Assembly (NCBI RefSeq): GCF_003471585.1
Contig: NZ_QRJO01000004.1
Location: 1-64,000 of the forward strand
Length of the DNA: 64,000 nt
From: Collinsella sp. AM18-10
GTDB lineage: Bacteria; Actinomycetota; Coriobacteriia; Coriobacteriales; Coriobacteriaceae
Reading direction: 5' to 3'
Positions 45,610 through 53,818 of this stretch are shown here, in pieces. The position numbers were made by a program, and so were the translations under genes. A model generated the notes under the pieces. The model did no database searches. It was not told the origin of the DNA and saw only the letters and a list, made by a program, of their open reading frames with translations. Within the stretch, counting starts at the first letter, position 1, and every line of letters starts with the position of its first letter.

Positions 45610-46959
45610 GTGGCTAAGAAATCTACGGCTATCGATGTAACGCAGGGTGTCATTTGGCAACAGCTGCTGTCGCTGTGCGTCCCTATCTTCTTTAGCTCGT
45701 TTTTTCAGCAGGCTTACACGCTTATTGGTACGTATATCGTCGGCCAGTTTGGCGGCAAGCTCGCGCTGGGTGGCATTCAAGCCACGATGGTGCTCACCGA
45801 GCTCTGCATTGGCTTTTGCGTTGGCGTTGGCGCTGGCTGCGCGGTCATTACCGGTCAGTATTTTGGTCAGCACGATGATGAGCGATTGAGTCGTTCGGTC
45901 CATACGGCCATGACGCTCGCGCTGGTGGGCGGTATCGTTTTCTCGATTCTTGGCATAGTGTTCGTTGAGCCCATGCTGGTACTTATGAACACGCCGCATG
46001 AACTATTGGCCGAGGGCGTGGCCTATGCTCGTTGCTATTTTGCCGCCATGGTTGCGGCGCTGCTGCTCAATATGGGAACGGCGCTGCTGCGCGCCGTGGG
46101 CGACACACGCGGTCCTGCTGTGATCATTGCTTCCGGCTGCCTTGTTAATGCGGTGCTGGATGTCATCTTCGTTGCCGTGCTTCATATGGAGGCTCTGGGC
46201 TGCGGCATCGCGGTGGCGCTGACCATTTGCTCCAACGCCACGATGATCGTGATTCGTATGATGCACGCTCCGGGTGCGTGGCGGCTTTCACTGTCCAAAC
46301 TCTGCATTGATCCTGGCATTTGTAAGAGCATGATCTCGTGTGGTCTGCCGCTTGGCTTTCAGTCTGCTGCGTATTCGATTTCCAACGTTTTGATTCAGGT
46401 GTCGGTCAACTCGTTTGGTGCCGATGTCACCACGGCGTGGGGTCTTTCGGGCCGTTTGGATGGCATTGTCTGGATGGTTACCGAGGCGCTTGGCGTTTCG
46501 ATCACCACGTTCTCGGCACAGAACTTTGGCGCGCGCAACTACGAGCGCATGCGCAAGGGCTACCATACGTCGCTTGTGCTGTCGTTTATGCTCATTGGTG
46601 GCCTGTCTGCCGTGCTACTGGTGTTCTCGGGTCCGTTGTCGCGTCTGTTTGTCGACGATGCTTCGATTTCGGCCTACACCACGACGATTCTTCATTTCAT
46701 CGCGCCGTTCTACGCGATCTTCTCGATTATCGAAAACGCGTCCGGCTCCATCCGCGGCGCTGGCGTGAGCTTCCAGCCTATGATGCTCACGATTTTTGGC
46801 ACCGTCGTGCTCCGCGTGGCGTGGGTGTTCGCGATTATGCCGCTCGACCCCTCGCTCGAGCATCTGCTGCTGGTCTACCCCATGACCTGGGTAATCACCG
46901 CCGCGATGTTCACCGTCTACCATCACAGCGGCAACTGGCTCGGTCGCGCCACCGCCTAG
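45610..46959 (+). CDS. MATE-family multidrug/sodium efflux transporter
   Basis: It exports cationic compounds using a Na+ or H+ gradient. GTG 45610 follows GGAGGG. The 449-residue protein has twelve hydrophobic segments in two halves (for example LLSLCVPIFFSSFFQQAYTL, IGFCVGVGAGCAVITGQYFG in the first, ALGVSITTFSAQNFGARNYE in the second), the MatE repeat pattern. Substrate is unknown. Its stop codon is inside a 30-bp palindrome shared with the convergent cobO. Confidence 0.92.
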   Translation: MAKKSTAIDVTQGVIWQQLLSLCVPIFFSSFFQQAYTLIGTYIVGQFGGKLALGGIQATMVLTELCIGFCVGVGAGCAVITGQYFGQHDDERLSRSVHTAMTLALVGGIVFSILGIVFVEPMLVLMNTPHELLAEGVAYARCYFAAMVAALLLNMGTALLRAVGDTRGPAVIIASGCLVNAVLDVIFVAVLHMEALGCGIAVALTICSNATMIVIRMMHAPGAWRLSLSKLCIDPGICKSMISCGLPLGFQSAAYSISNVLIQVSVNSFGADVTTAWGLSGRLDGIVWMVTEALGVSITTFSAQNFGARNYERMRKGYHTSLVLSFMLIGGLSAVLLVFSGPLSRLFVDDASISAYTTTILHFIAPFYAIFSIIENASGSIRGAGVSFQPMMLTIFGTVVLRVAWVFAIMPLDPSLEHLLLVYPMTWVITAAMFTVYHHSGNWLGRATA

Positions 46960-46985
46960 TCATTGGGGACGTCCCCAATGACTAG
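46956..46985. terminator. Perfect 30-bp palindrome containing both convergent stop codons
   Basis: Bases 46956-46985 equal their own reverse complement; the core is ATTGGGGACGTCCCCAAT. The TAG of the MATE gene (46957-46959) and the TAG of cobO (46982-46984, minus strand) are its two ends. With no loop it would fold as a hairpin only by opening the centre. It probably acts as a bidirectional terminator, and its GGGGAC core resembles dispersed REP-like sequences. Confidence 0.8.
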
Positions 46986-47467
46986 TATTCGATGCCCTGG
47001 CGGGCTAGGAGGCCTTCGTCGAAGTAGTGTTTGACGGGGCGCATTTCGGTTACTAGGTCGGCAAGGTCTGCGAGGGGCAGCAAGCCGCGGCCGGTGAGCA
47101 CGAGCTCCGTGGTCGTTGGTTTCATCGCGATCAACGCTTCGACATCTTCACGCGTCACAAAGCCCCGTCGCATGGCTTCTCCCAGCTCATCCAAGATCAG
47201 TACGTCGACCTGGCCAATCTGCTCGCGCGCCAGCTCCATAATCTGTGTGGCACAGGTTTCGGGTGTGTCGCGGTCGGCTTGTACAATGCGTAGTCCCAAG
47301 CACGGCGCGGCATCATGTTCGGCGCAGTGCAGCTTCTTGGCAAACTGAAGCATGAGCACGTTAAGACCATAACCCGTGGCGCGCAGCGCGAGCCCCAGCG
47401 CAGCCGTCGTCTTGCCCTTGCCGTCGCCCGTATAGATTTGAACCTTGCCGACTTCCAGTGATGCCAT
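46982..47467 (-). CDS. cobO: Cob(I)alamin adenosyltransferase, CobO/BtuR type
   Basis: It transfers the adenosyl group of ATP to cobalamin. The 161-residue protein has the P-loop IYTGDGKGKTTAALGLALRA (about 11-30) and LILDELGEAMRRGFV, the CobO family pattern, with TGRGLLPLADLADLVTEM near the end. It is divergent from ftsH with a 77-base gap. No other cobalamin genes are in the window, so it may serve B12 salvage. Confidence 0.92.
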   Translation of the reverse strand: MASLEVGKVQIYTGDGKGKTTAALGLALRATGYGLNVLMLQFAKKLHCAEHDAAPCLGLRIVQADRDTPETCATQIMELAREQIGQVDVLILDELGEAMRRGFVTREDVEALIAMKPTTTELVLTGRGLLPLADLADLVTEMRPVKHYFDEGLLARQGIEY

Positions 47468-47544
47468 CTCTGTCCTTTCGTGCCCGGCGTCGGTTTATCG
47501 CCGTGTGGGTTGGGTATTCTAGAAAACATTATCAACCCCAGTAG

Positions 47545-49452
47545 ATGGAGTTCAAGCAGATGGAGATGGATGACAACAAACGTAGACGGAATATGATCCT
47601 CTACGTGCTCATCGCCTTCGTCGTCTACCTCGTGCTCTCGACCGTTCTGTTCCCCAACATCGGTCACACGCAGCAGATTACGAAGACCGATTACTCGACG
47701 TTTGTCAAAGCGCTCGATAAGAAGAGTGTCGACAAGGTTGAGTACAACACAGACGATTACACGATTTATTACACCAAGAAGGGCGAGGACGAGAACATCG
47801 CCTACAAGACGACCGGCGTGCCGAATGACGCGGGCTTTACCGATCGCGTGCTTGAATCTGGCGCTTCGCTAGAGTCGGTCGTTCCCGATAAGAACTCGGG
47901 TCTGATGACCTACTACCTGCTCACCCTCATTCTTCCCATGGCGATTTTCTTCCTGATCGGCTGGTGGCTCAACCGCCGCATGAAGAAGGCCATGGGTGAT
48001 GACGGCCCGTCGATGAACTTTGGCGGCGGTGGTTTTGGCGGCGGTGGACTGGGCAAGTCCGGTGCTCGCGTGATTGGCTCCAAGGACGTGGGTGTGACCT
48101 TTAAGGACGTCGCCGGTCAGGAAGAGGCCAAGGAATCCCTCAAGGAGGTCGTCGACTTTCTGGAGAAGCCGCAGCGCTACGAGGAGATCGGTGCCAAGCT
48201 GCCGCGCGGTGCTCTTCTTGTTGGCCCTCCGGGTACCGGTAAGACCCTGCTTGCCAAGGCCGTTGCCGGCGAGGCGGGCGTTCCGTTCTTTAGTATTTCT
48301 GGTTCTGAGTTTGTTGAGATGTTTGTCGGCCGCGGCGCCGCTAAGGTTCGCGACCTGTTTAAGCAGGCCAAGGAAAAGGCCCCGTGCATCGTCTTTATCG
48401 ACGAGATCGATACCATCGGCAAGAAGCGCGATGGCGGCGGCTTTAGTGGCAACGACGAGCGCGAGCAGACGCTCAATCAGCTGCTGACCGAGATGGATGG
48501 ATTCGATAACCACAAGGGTATCGTCGTCCTCGCTGCCACGAACCGTCCCGACAGCCTTGACCCGGCCCTGCTGCGCCCCGGCCGCTTTGATCGCCGCATT
48601 CCCGTTGAGCTGCCCGACCTGACCGGTCGCAAGAACATCCTCGAGCTGCATGCCAAGAGCGTGAAGACGCAGCCGCCGATCGACCTAACCGCGATTGCCC
48701 GCGCCACGCCCGGTGCCTCGGGCGCCGACCTGGCCAACATCATTAACGAGGGCGCCCTGCGTGCCGTCCGCGAGGGTCGCAAGCGCGCCACGCAGGACGA
48801 CTTTGAGGAGTCGGTGGAGGTCGTCATCGCCGGCCAGCAGCGTAAGTCCACGGTGCTGTCCGACCACGAGAAGCAGGTCGTTTCTTACCACGAGATCGGC
48901 CACGCCATCGTTGCCGCCCGCCAGAAGGGCTCCGCGCCGGTCACGAAGATCACCATCGTCCCGCGCACGAGCGGTGCTCTGGGCTACACCATGCAGGTCG
49001 AGGAGGATGAGCGCTTCCTGACCACACGCCAGGAGGTCCTGGACAAGCTCGCCGTCTATTGTGGTGGCCGCGCAGCCGAGGAGCTCATCTTTGGTGAGAT
49101 GACGACCGGTGCTGCCAACGATATCGAGCAGGCCACCAAGCTCGCCCGCAACATGGTGACGCGTTTTGGCATGTCCGACGAGTTTGGCATGATGGCGCTC
49201 GGTACCGTGCAGAACGCGTACCTCAACCAGGATACGTCGCTCACCTGCGCCCCCGGCACGGCCGAGCGCGTGGACGCGATTGTCGCCAAGCTGATCGAGG
49301 ACGCGCATGACCGCGCTCTGCAGATCCTGAAGGAGAACAAGTTTAAGCTCCACGAGCTGGCTCGTTATCTGTACAAGAAGGAGACCATCACGGGTGAGGA
49401 GTTTATGAATCTCCTGTCGCGTGAGAATCCGCTGATGCCGAAGCAGCAGTAA
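47545..49452 (+). CDS. ftsH: ATP-dependent zinc metalloprotease FtsH
   Basis: It is the membrane-bound AAA protease that degrades unfolded and regulatory proteins. The 635-residue protein has two membrane segments (about 18-36 and 119-141) around a periplasmic-type domain, then a glycine-rich linker, Walker A GPPGTGKT (227-234), Walker [12 protein letters not shown], the second region of homology ([20 protein letters not shown]) and the zinc site HEIGH (449-453). Starts at 47560 or 47566 are also possible. A terminator follows. Confidence 0.95.
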   Translation: MEFKQMEMDDNKRRRNMILYVLIAFVVYLVLSTVLFPNIGHTQQITKTDYSTFVKALDKKSVDKVEYNTDDYTIYYTKKGEDENIAYKTTGVPNDAGFTDRVLESGASLESVVPDKNSGLMTYYLLTLILPMAIFFLIGWWLNRRMKKAMGDDGPSMNFGGGGFGGGGLGKSGARVIGSKDVGVTFKDVAGQEEAKESLKEVVDFLEKPQRYEEIGAKLPRGALLVGPPGTGKTLLAKAVAGEAGVPFFSISGSEFVEMFVGRGAAKVRDLFKQAKEKAPCIVFIDEIDTIGKKRDGGGFSGNDEREQTLNQLLTEMDGFDNHKGIVVLAATNRPDSLDPALLRPGRFDRRIPVELPDLTGRKNILELHAKSVKTQPPIDLTAIARATPGASGADLANIINEGALRAVREGRKRATQDDFEESVEVVIAGQQRKSTVLSDHEKQVVSYHEIGHAIVAARQKGSAPVTKITIVPRTSGALGYTMQVEEDERFLTTRQEVLDKLAVYCGGRAAEELIFGEMTTGAANDIEQATKLARNMVTRFGMSDEFGMMALGTVQNAYLNQDTSLTCAPGTAERVDAIVAKLIEDAHDRALQILKENKFKLHELARYLYKKETITGEEFMNLLSRENPLMPKQQ

Positions 49453-49473
49453 AGCTGGTTGCACAGCGTCGAA

Positions 49474-49510
49474 CGCCCCATTTGAGTTTCTATCTCAAAT
49501 GGGGCGTTTT
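49474..49510 (+). terminator. Intrinsic terminator of ftsH
   Basis: CGCCCCATTTGAG (49474-49486) and CTCAAATGGGGCG (49494-49506) form a perfect 13-bp stem around TTTCTAT, followed by four T. The ribosome binding site of the next gene starts five bases later. Confidence 0.92.
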
Positions 49511-49527
49511 GCTTGGGAGGGTTATGT

Positions 49528-49989
49528 ATGAAGATCGTGGTGAGCGCCTGTTTGATGGGCGAGAGCTGCAAGTATAACGGGCTCGACAACTACCATCGCG
49601 AGCTGGTCGAGGCTTGCGAGCGCACGGGGACCGAGGTCCCGTTGGTATGCCCTGAGGTTTTTGGTGGCTTGCCTACACCGCGCAAGCCGTCCGAGATTGT
49701 GAACGGCGAAGTCCGTACCTGCGAGGGCGTCTCAGTCGATCGCGAGTTTCGCCTGGGTGCCCAACGTGCGCTCGATATGTGTGAGCAGGCAGGCGGTCCG
49801 TCCGAGATCGCTGCGTGCGTCTTGCAGGATCGTAGTCCCTCGTGCGGCGCGGGTCGCATCTACGATGGCACCTTTAGCGGCAAACTCACAACGGGCAACG
49901 GTGTCTTCGTCGATCTACTGCTCCGCCACGGCTACCGTGTGATTCCGGCTAGCGAGTTCGATCCCAGCATGCTGGAACATTGTCCATAG
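49528..49989 (+). CDS. DUF523-family protein
   Basis: ATG 49528 follows GGGAGG. The 153-residue protein has the family pattern: VSACLMGESCKYNG at the start, LVCPEVFGGLPTPRKPSEIV, and LQDRSPSCGAGRIYDGTFSG with conserved cysteines. The biochemical role of this family is not established; the cysteines suggest metal or iron-sulfur binding. Its last codons border on recombinase debris, so the original tail may have been replaced. Confidence 0.87.
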   Translation: MKIVVSACLMGESCKYNGLDNYHRELVEACERTGTEVPLVCPEVFGGLPTPRKPSEIVNGEVRTCEGVSVDREFRLGAQRALDMCEQAGGPSEIAACVLQDRSPSCGAGRIYDGTFSGKLTTGNGVFVDLLLRHGYRVIPASEFDPSMLEHCP

Positions 49990-50100
49990 CACTCGAACCC
50001 AACACTTCCTCACGGGTGACCGTTTTGGCATCATCCGTGAAGTTGATATTGAGTACGACCCGGTCATCAAAGACGTAGACCGAGTTGACAGGCGCCGTGC
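49990..50100 (-). pseudogene. Carboxyl tail of a serine recombinase
   Basis: A minus-strand frame encodes PVNSVYVFDDRVVLNINFTD followed by DAKTVTREEV, which matches the carboxyl end of large serine recombinases of integrative elements (xxSVYVYDDxxxxxxNxxD pattern). Upstream of this the frame is only low-complexity sequence, so nothing else of the gene remains. It marks the left edge of the accessory block. Confidence 0.6.
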
Positions 50101-50193
50101 CCAGGCAGCCCCTCCCCGCGGCCCTCGCGCAGGAACGCGCACACGGCCTTCCCGTCTCTTGCGCCCCTCCCGGAACTGTCCACATCAGTGTAG

Positions 50194-50424
50194 CCAATCC
50201 AGTCCGCCAAGGGCTGCAGCCCGGACAACGCGGCGATGGAGGGCTTCTTCGGCCTGCTCAAGAAGGAGTTCTGGCACGGCAGGGACTGGTCGGACTGGAC
50301 CCCCGCCCGCTTCATCGAGGAGCTCGGGGGCTGGATCGGTCGATACAATACGGAGAGGCGCAGCGATGCGCTCGGTGGCCGCACGCCGGCCGAGTTCCGC
50401 TCCGCGCTGGGAAGGGCCGTGTAA
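50194..50424 (+). pseudogene. Carboxyl end of an IS3-family transposase (OrfB)
   Basis: The frame reads QSAKGCSPDNAAMEGFFGLL then KKEFWHGRDW and ends IGRYNTERRSDALGGRTPAE FRSALGRAV; this matches the IS3-family integrase end (KGxxxDNAxxExFFgxLK ... YNxxRxhxxLgxxtP). The glutamate of the DDE triad is in MEGFF. About three quarters of the transposase is missing, with a stop just upstream, so the copy is dead. The right end may be at about 50470-50500, where a GGGGC/GCCCC hairpin lies. Confidence 0.8.
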
Positions 50425-50539
50425 CGGTCCAAGAAATCGTCCGCAGTCCCCATTCTTGCCCCTTTGGGACAGCTTCTTGTTGGGGCGTGCCTGCCCCAAA
50501 CCCTGCTAGGAACGAGTACAGCAAACTGGAATTATCAAA

Positions 50540-51142
50540 TTAGTCTTTGTAAATTACCTTTGAACCTTCACCATCAATTACAATTCCCTGACGGTTGTTA
50601 ATTGGGCATAGATTCAAATCCGAAAACTCAGTCATTATTTTCTCGGTAACTTTCTTAAATGGTGCTGTAAGATAATGTGGAAGAACATAGAAATCAATCA
50701 AATTAAGCCCTGCATCATCTTCTTGTGAGTAGTCCTCCGGCTTTTCATCCATTTGCTCGATATATTGGATGCTTGGAGCGCATACAATTGCACCTGCCGA
50801 TTCACCAATCATCAGTTTTCCCTTTGCCAATTCTTTCTTCAACAGCTCATCCGTTCCCGTTTTACGGAGCTGGTCTATAAGGAAAAAAGAATTTCCGCCG
50901 GTAAAATAAATCACATCCGCATCTTCAAAAAGAGACTGTATCGTTGAATAAGCCTCCGTTGAAATATCAATTTCAGTTACGATTGCTCCCAACTTTTTGA
51001 ATAGTTTTCGAGCCGAGCCGACATAACCGGTGTAGCCTTCACGCAGCGATGCTGTTGGAATAAATGCGACTTTTTTATTTTCAATTTCTTCCTTTATCAG
51101 ACTTCCTACACTTGAAAAGTGAGAACATAAAAACAGTTTCAT
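50540..51142 (-). CDS. Peptidase E-like protein (S51 family), 200 aa
   Basis: ATG at 51142 follows AGGAGAAT. The AT-rich gene encodes a class I glutamine amidotransferase-like fold: VIYFTGGNSFFLIDQLRKTG and the nucleophile elbow GESAGAIV (serine nucleophile), then LPHYLTAPF with the catalytic His region. Family members cleave Asp-X dipeptides. Codon use is unlike the Coriobacterial core and like low-GC Firmicutes, so it was probably acquired with erm(B). It is convergent with nothing and shares the minus strand with erm(B). Confidence 0.85.
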   Translation of the reverse strand: MKLFLCSHFSSVGSLIKEEIENKKVAFIPTASLREGYTGYVGSARKLFKKLGAIVTEIDISTEAYSTIQSLFEDADVIYFTGGNSFFLIDQLRKTGTDELLKKELAKGKLMIGESAGAIVCAPSIQYIEQMDEKPEDYSQEDDAGLNLIDFYVLPHYLTAPFKKVTEKIMTEFSDLNLCPINNRQGIVIDGEGSKVIYKD

Positions 51143-51272
51143 CGATATTCTCCTTTTAATCACAAATCACTTGTGATTAGTGATTGTTATTGGTGTTGCC
51201 TAGAACGATTCTAAGCACATGTTTAATTTTAAAGTGGGCAATTATCTTTAAAATGTCCTACAATGATTCAAT

Positions 51273-51313
51273 AAAAGCATGGCTGCTAGTGAAACTTGCG
51301 ACCATGCTTTTAA
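51273..51313 (-). terminator. Terminator downstream of erm(B)
   Basis: AAAAGCATGG and CCATGCTTTT are the arms around a 20-base loop. On the minus strand the stem ends in a T-run, after erm(B) and its small downstream gene. Confidence 0.75.
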
Positions 51314-51319
51314 AAATAC

Positions 51320-51433
51320 TTAATAGGGTCCCGAGCGCTTTAGCTCCTTGGAAGCTGTCAGTAGTATACCTAATAATTTATCTACATTCCCTTTAGTAAC
51401 GTGTAACTTTCCAAATTTACAAAAGCGACTCAT
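51320..51433 (-). CDS. Small conserved gene downstream of erm(B), 37 aa
   Basis: The frame starts four bases after the erm(B) stop and reads MSRFCKFGKLHVTKGNVDKL, ending LKRSGPY. From memory the same short frame follows erm(B) in streptococcal and enterococcal elements; its function is not known. AGGAAATAATT lies before the ATG. It indicates that erm(B) moved together with its native downstream flank. Confidence 0.65.
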   Translation of the reverse strand: MSRFCKFGKLHVTKGNVDKLLGILLTASKELKRSGPY

Positions 51434-51437
51434 AGAA

Positions 51438-52175
51438 TTATTTCCTCCCGTTAAATAATAGATAACTATTAAAAATAGACAATACTTGCTCATAAGTAAC
51501 GGTACTTAAATTGTTTACTTTGGCGTGTTTCATTGCTTGATGAAACTGATTTTTAGTAAACAGTTGACGATATTCTCGATTGACCCATTTTGAAACAAAG
51601 TACGTATATAGCTTCCAATATTTATCTGGAACATCTGTGGTATGGCGGGTAAGTTTTATTAAGACACTGTTTACTTTTGGTTTAGGATGAAAGCATTCCG
51701 CTGGCAGCTTAAGCAATTGCTGAATCGAGACTTGAGTGTGCAAGAGCAACCCTAGTGTTCGGTGAATATCCAAGGTACGCTTGTAGAATCCTTCTTCAAC
51801 AATCAGATAGATGTCAGACGCATGGCTTTCAAAAACCACTTTTTTAATAATTTGTGTGCTTAAATGGTAAGGAATACTCCCAACAATTTTATACCTCTGT
51901 TTGTTAGGGAATTGAAACTGTAGAATATCTTGGTGAATTAAAGTGACACGAGTATTCAGTTTTAATTTTTCTGACGATAAGTTGAATAGATGACTGTCTA
52001 ATTCAATAGACGTTACCTGTTTACTTATTTTAGCCAGTTTCGTCGTTAAATGCCCTTTACCTGTTCCAATTTCGTAAACGGTATCGGTTTCTTTTAAATT
52101 CAATTGTTTTATTATTTGGTTGAGTACTTTTTCACTCGTTAAAAAGTTTTGAGAATATTTTATATTTTTGTTCAT
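51438..52175 (-). CDS. ermB: 23S rRNA (adenine(2058)-N6)-dimethyltransferase Erm(B)
   Basis: It dimethylates A2058 of 23S rRNA and gives resistance to macrolides, lincosamides and streptogramin B. The 245-residue length and sequence ([38 protein letters not shown] for SAM binding, [13 protein letters not shown] for the NPPY-like IPYH motif) match Erm(B) as I know it, with no visible damage. It is AT-rich, unlike its host. The leader peptide at 52291-52374 indicates drug-inducible translation. The 1-kb AT-rich surroundings came with it. Confidence 0.96.
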
Positions 52176-52290
52176 GTAATCACTCCTGAAGTGCTTACAT
52201 CTATAAATAAATACAGAAGTTAAACGATTTTTTAGTTATCTGTTTAAAAAGTCATAAGATTAGTCACTGGTAGGAATTAATCTAACGTAT

Positions 52291-52374
52291 TTATTTATCT
52301 GTGTAATCACTGTTTTTAGTCTGTTTCAAAACAGTAGATGTTTTATCTACATTACGCATTTGGAATACCAACAT
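52291..52374 (-). CDS. ermBL: Erm(B) leader peptide
   Basis: The 27-residue peptide begins MLVFQMRNVDKTSTVLKQTK, the known ErmBL leader on which macrolide-bound ribosomes stall. A strong GAAGGAGGG site precedes it (52382-52390 on the plus strand). The leader ends 115 bases before the erm(B) start, leaving room for the attenuator hairpins. A minus-strand TATAAT -10 lies at 52432-52437. Confidence 0.9.
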   Translation of the reverse strand: MLVFQMRNVDKTSTVLKQTKNSDYTDK

Positions 52375-52390
52375 GACGAATCCCTCCTTC

Positions 52391-52925
52391 TTAATTACAA
52401 ATTTTTAGCATCTAATTTAACTTAAATTCCTATTATAACAAAATTTTAAGATAATGCACTATCAACACACTCTTAAGTTTGCTTCTAAGTCTTATTTCCA
52501 TAACTTTAGGGTTAACCATACGCAAGACCAATCACTCTCGGACAATACTCATGATTTTCGGTAAAAAACGTAAAAGAAATAAGAACAATTAACAAAATGT
52601 ATAATAACAATCAATAGCGACTAATGATTTTCATGTAAAAGGACACCAAACTATACGGTGTCCTTTTCAAATTCTTACGTCATATCAAGGCTCATTCAAT
52701 CGTGGTAAATTCGTGGTAAAATGAGTGCTTTCCTATATTTCAAAATGCTTGAAAGTATAGTGTTTATGCGGATAATCAAAAATCAGATATAAAATTTATA
52801 TATAAATTCTTATTTATTGAACTAAGCCGTGTATACCATACTCTCCAATGAAAGAACGCCCTGATATAGCGAAATTTTGCCGTTTTCCTGCGTACGTGCG
52901 TACACACTCCACAGGAATTCTAAGG
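52391..52925. other. AT-rich flank of erm(B) with element-end signals, no supported gene
   Basis: No convincing gene. It contains the erm(B) promoter, a terminator AAAAGGACACC/GGTGTCCTTTT at 52636-52667, and two tandem copies of TCGTGGTAAA (52700-52709 and 52711-52720) like recombinase arm sites of Gram-positive integrative elements. From about 52850 GC rises back towards host values. Confidence 0.55.
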
Positions 52926-52941
52926 GGCCTGCCCCCCCCCT

Positions 52942-52978
52942 TAGCACGCTAGACTTTAGTACAAAGTCTAGCGTGCTA
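52942..52978. repeat. Perfect 16-bp hairpin after a run of C
   Basis: Arms 52942-52957 and 52963-52978 are exact reverse complements around AGTAC, directly after a run of about ten C (52931-52940). It overlaps the stop of the small minus-strand frame that ends at 52976 and may be its terminator or an element end. Confidence 0.7.
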
Positions 52979-53260
52979 CGCCTTGCCGGAGGTGTACAGG
53001 CTCCCGGTATGCACGTACGAAGCAATTGCCATCAATGCGCCATATAAGTGGCGATCAAGTTCGCATAAAGCAACCTTGATTCCGCAAAACAAAAGGCAGG
53101 ATACCATAACCACGATGATACCCTGCCTCTGTTCGTTTCTGTTTACCGTTCCGAGTAGTCCTTCTGCAGAATTTCCGATAAACAAAAAACGTACCCGAAC
53201 CCTTTCTCGTAAAGAATCGGATTCGAGTACGAACTGAATGCTGGAGCAATAAAAAACCAC
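52976..53260 (-). CDS. Small hypothetical protein with one hydrophobic segment, 94 aa
   Basis: The last 55 residues look real: GIIVVMVSCLLFCGIKVALC is a hydrophobic segment followed by ELDRHLYGALMAIASYVHTG. No clear ribosome binding site precedes the ATG, and the first 35 residues are doubtful. I do not recognise the family. It sits between the AT-rich erm(B) block and a REP-like hairpin, so it is probably part of the mobile-element debris. Confidence 0.35.
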   Translation of the reverse strand: MVFYCSSIQFVLESDSLRERVRVRFLFIGNSAEGLLGTVNRNEQRQGIIVVMVSCLLFCGIKVALCELDRHLYGALMAIASYVHTGSLYTSGKA

Positions 53261-53293
53261 CAGAAAGGTGCCTGTCCCCTTTGTGGTGGTTTT
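53253..53293. repeat. 41-bp hairpin repeat, copy 1
   Basis: Outer arms AAAACCACCA and TGGTGGTTTT enclose GGTGCCTGTCCCC. The reverse complement occurs with a single difference at 59885-59925. The core GGGGACAGGCACC with a T-rich end suggests a dispersed REP-like element that also acts as a terminator. Confidence 0.8.
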
Positions 53294-53302
53294 GGGCCAG
53301 TC

Positions 53303-53420
53303 CTAGAGCGTGTGGCCGTAAGCGTTGGCAGCCTTGATGGCGGCGGCGAACTTCTCGTCGGTGAAGGGCTTTGCTTCTAGAGACAGTCCACAGCCGTAAG
53401 AAATTTCGAACGTATTAAAC
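53303..53420 (-). pseudogene. Remnant of a gene tail
   Basis: The minus-strand frame ends SLEAKPFTDEKFAAAIKAAN then AYGHTL, which looks like a true protein end in host-like codon use. Upstream the frame becomes unconvincing and runs into the ileS leader region. It is probably the 3' end of a gene cut off when the accessory block inserted. The family is not recognised. Confidence 0.3.
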
Positions 53421-53499
53421 CAGTGTTGAGGGTTTTTCGCCGGCGCGGAACGTGTTAGGATACACGCCATAAGCGTTGATGGGGACGAGTAGTCGGCCG

Positions 53500-53775
53500 T
53501 CCGCATGCTACAGAGAGCGGGGAGCGCTGAGAACCCGTGCATGCGACCGATGAAAATCACCCCGGAGCTGCGGTCCCAACGGACGTGCCGCGCAGGTTCG
53601 TCTTAGTAGATATCGCCGAGATGGTCGTCGATACAGATCAGCCGAGTAACGGATGCGAGCGCGCTGTAACGCGGGCGAGGGCATCTAAGCTGGGTGGTTA
53701 AGCGAAGAGCTTTTGCGGGCACATGGCCCGTTTTGTGGCGCTTCGTCCCAGCTTGCAGGGACGGGCGCTTTTTTT
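53500..53775 (+). promoter_or_regulatory. T-box leader (isoleucine) of ileS
   Basis: Stem I has AGAGAG (53512-53517) and a candidate specifier ATC (53556-53558, isoleucine) before CCCGGAGCTG. The T-box bulge region TGGGTGGTTA lies at 53691-53700. AAGCTGGG pairs with CCCAGCTT (53746-53753) as antiterminator, and an alternative stem into GGGACGGGCGC ends in seven T (53769-53775). Uncharged tRNA-Ile would stabilise the antiterminator and switch on ileS (known T-box mechanism). Confidence 0.8.
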
Positions 53776-53818
53776 GGTGCCCAATGGGCGTGCGCGCCCA
53801 CGACATGAAAGGGGTACC

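Noticed and set aside
52976..53260. Whole 94-residue frame as a confident gene
   Set aside because: Only the second half looks protein-like and no ribosome binding site is visible, so it is listed with low confidence only.
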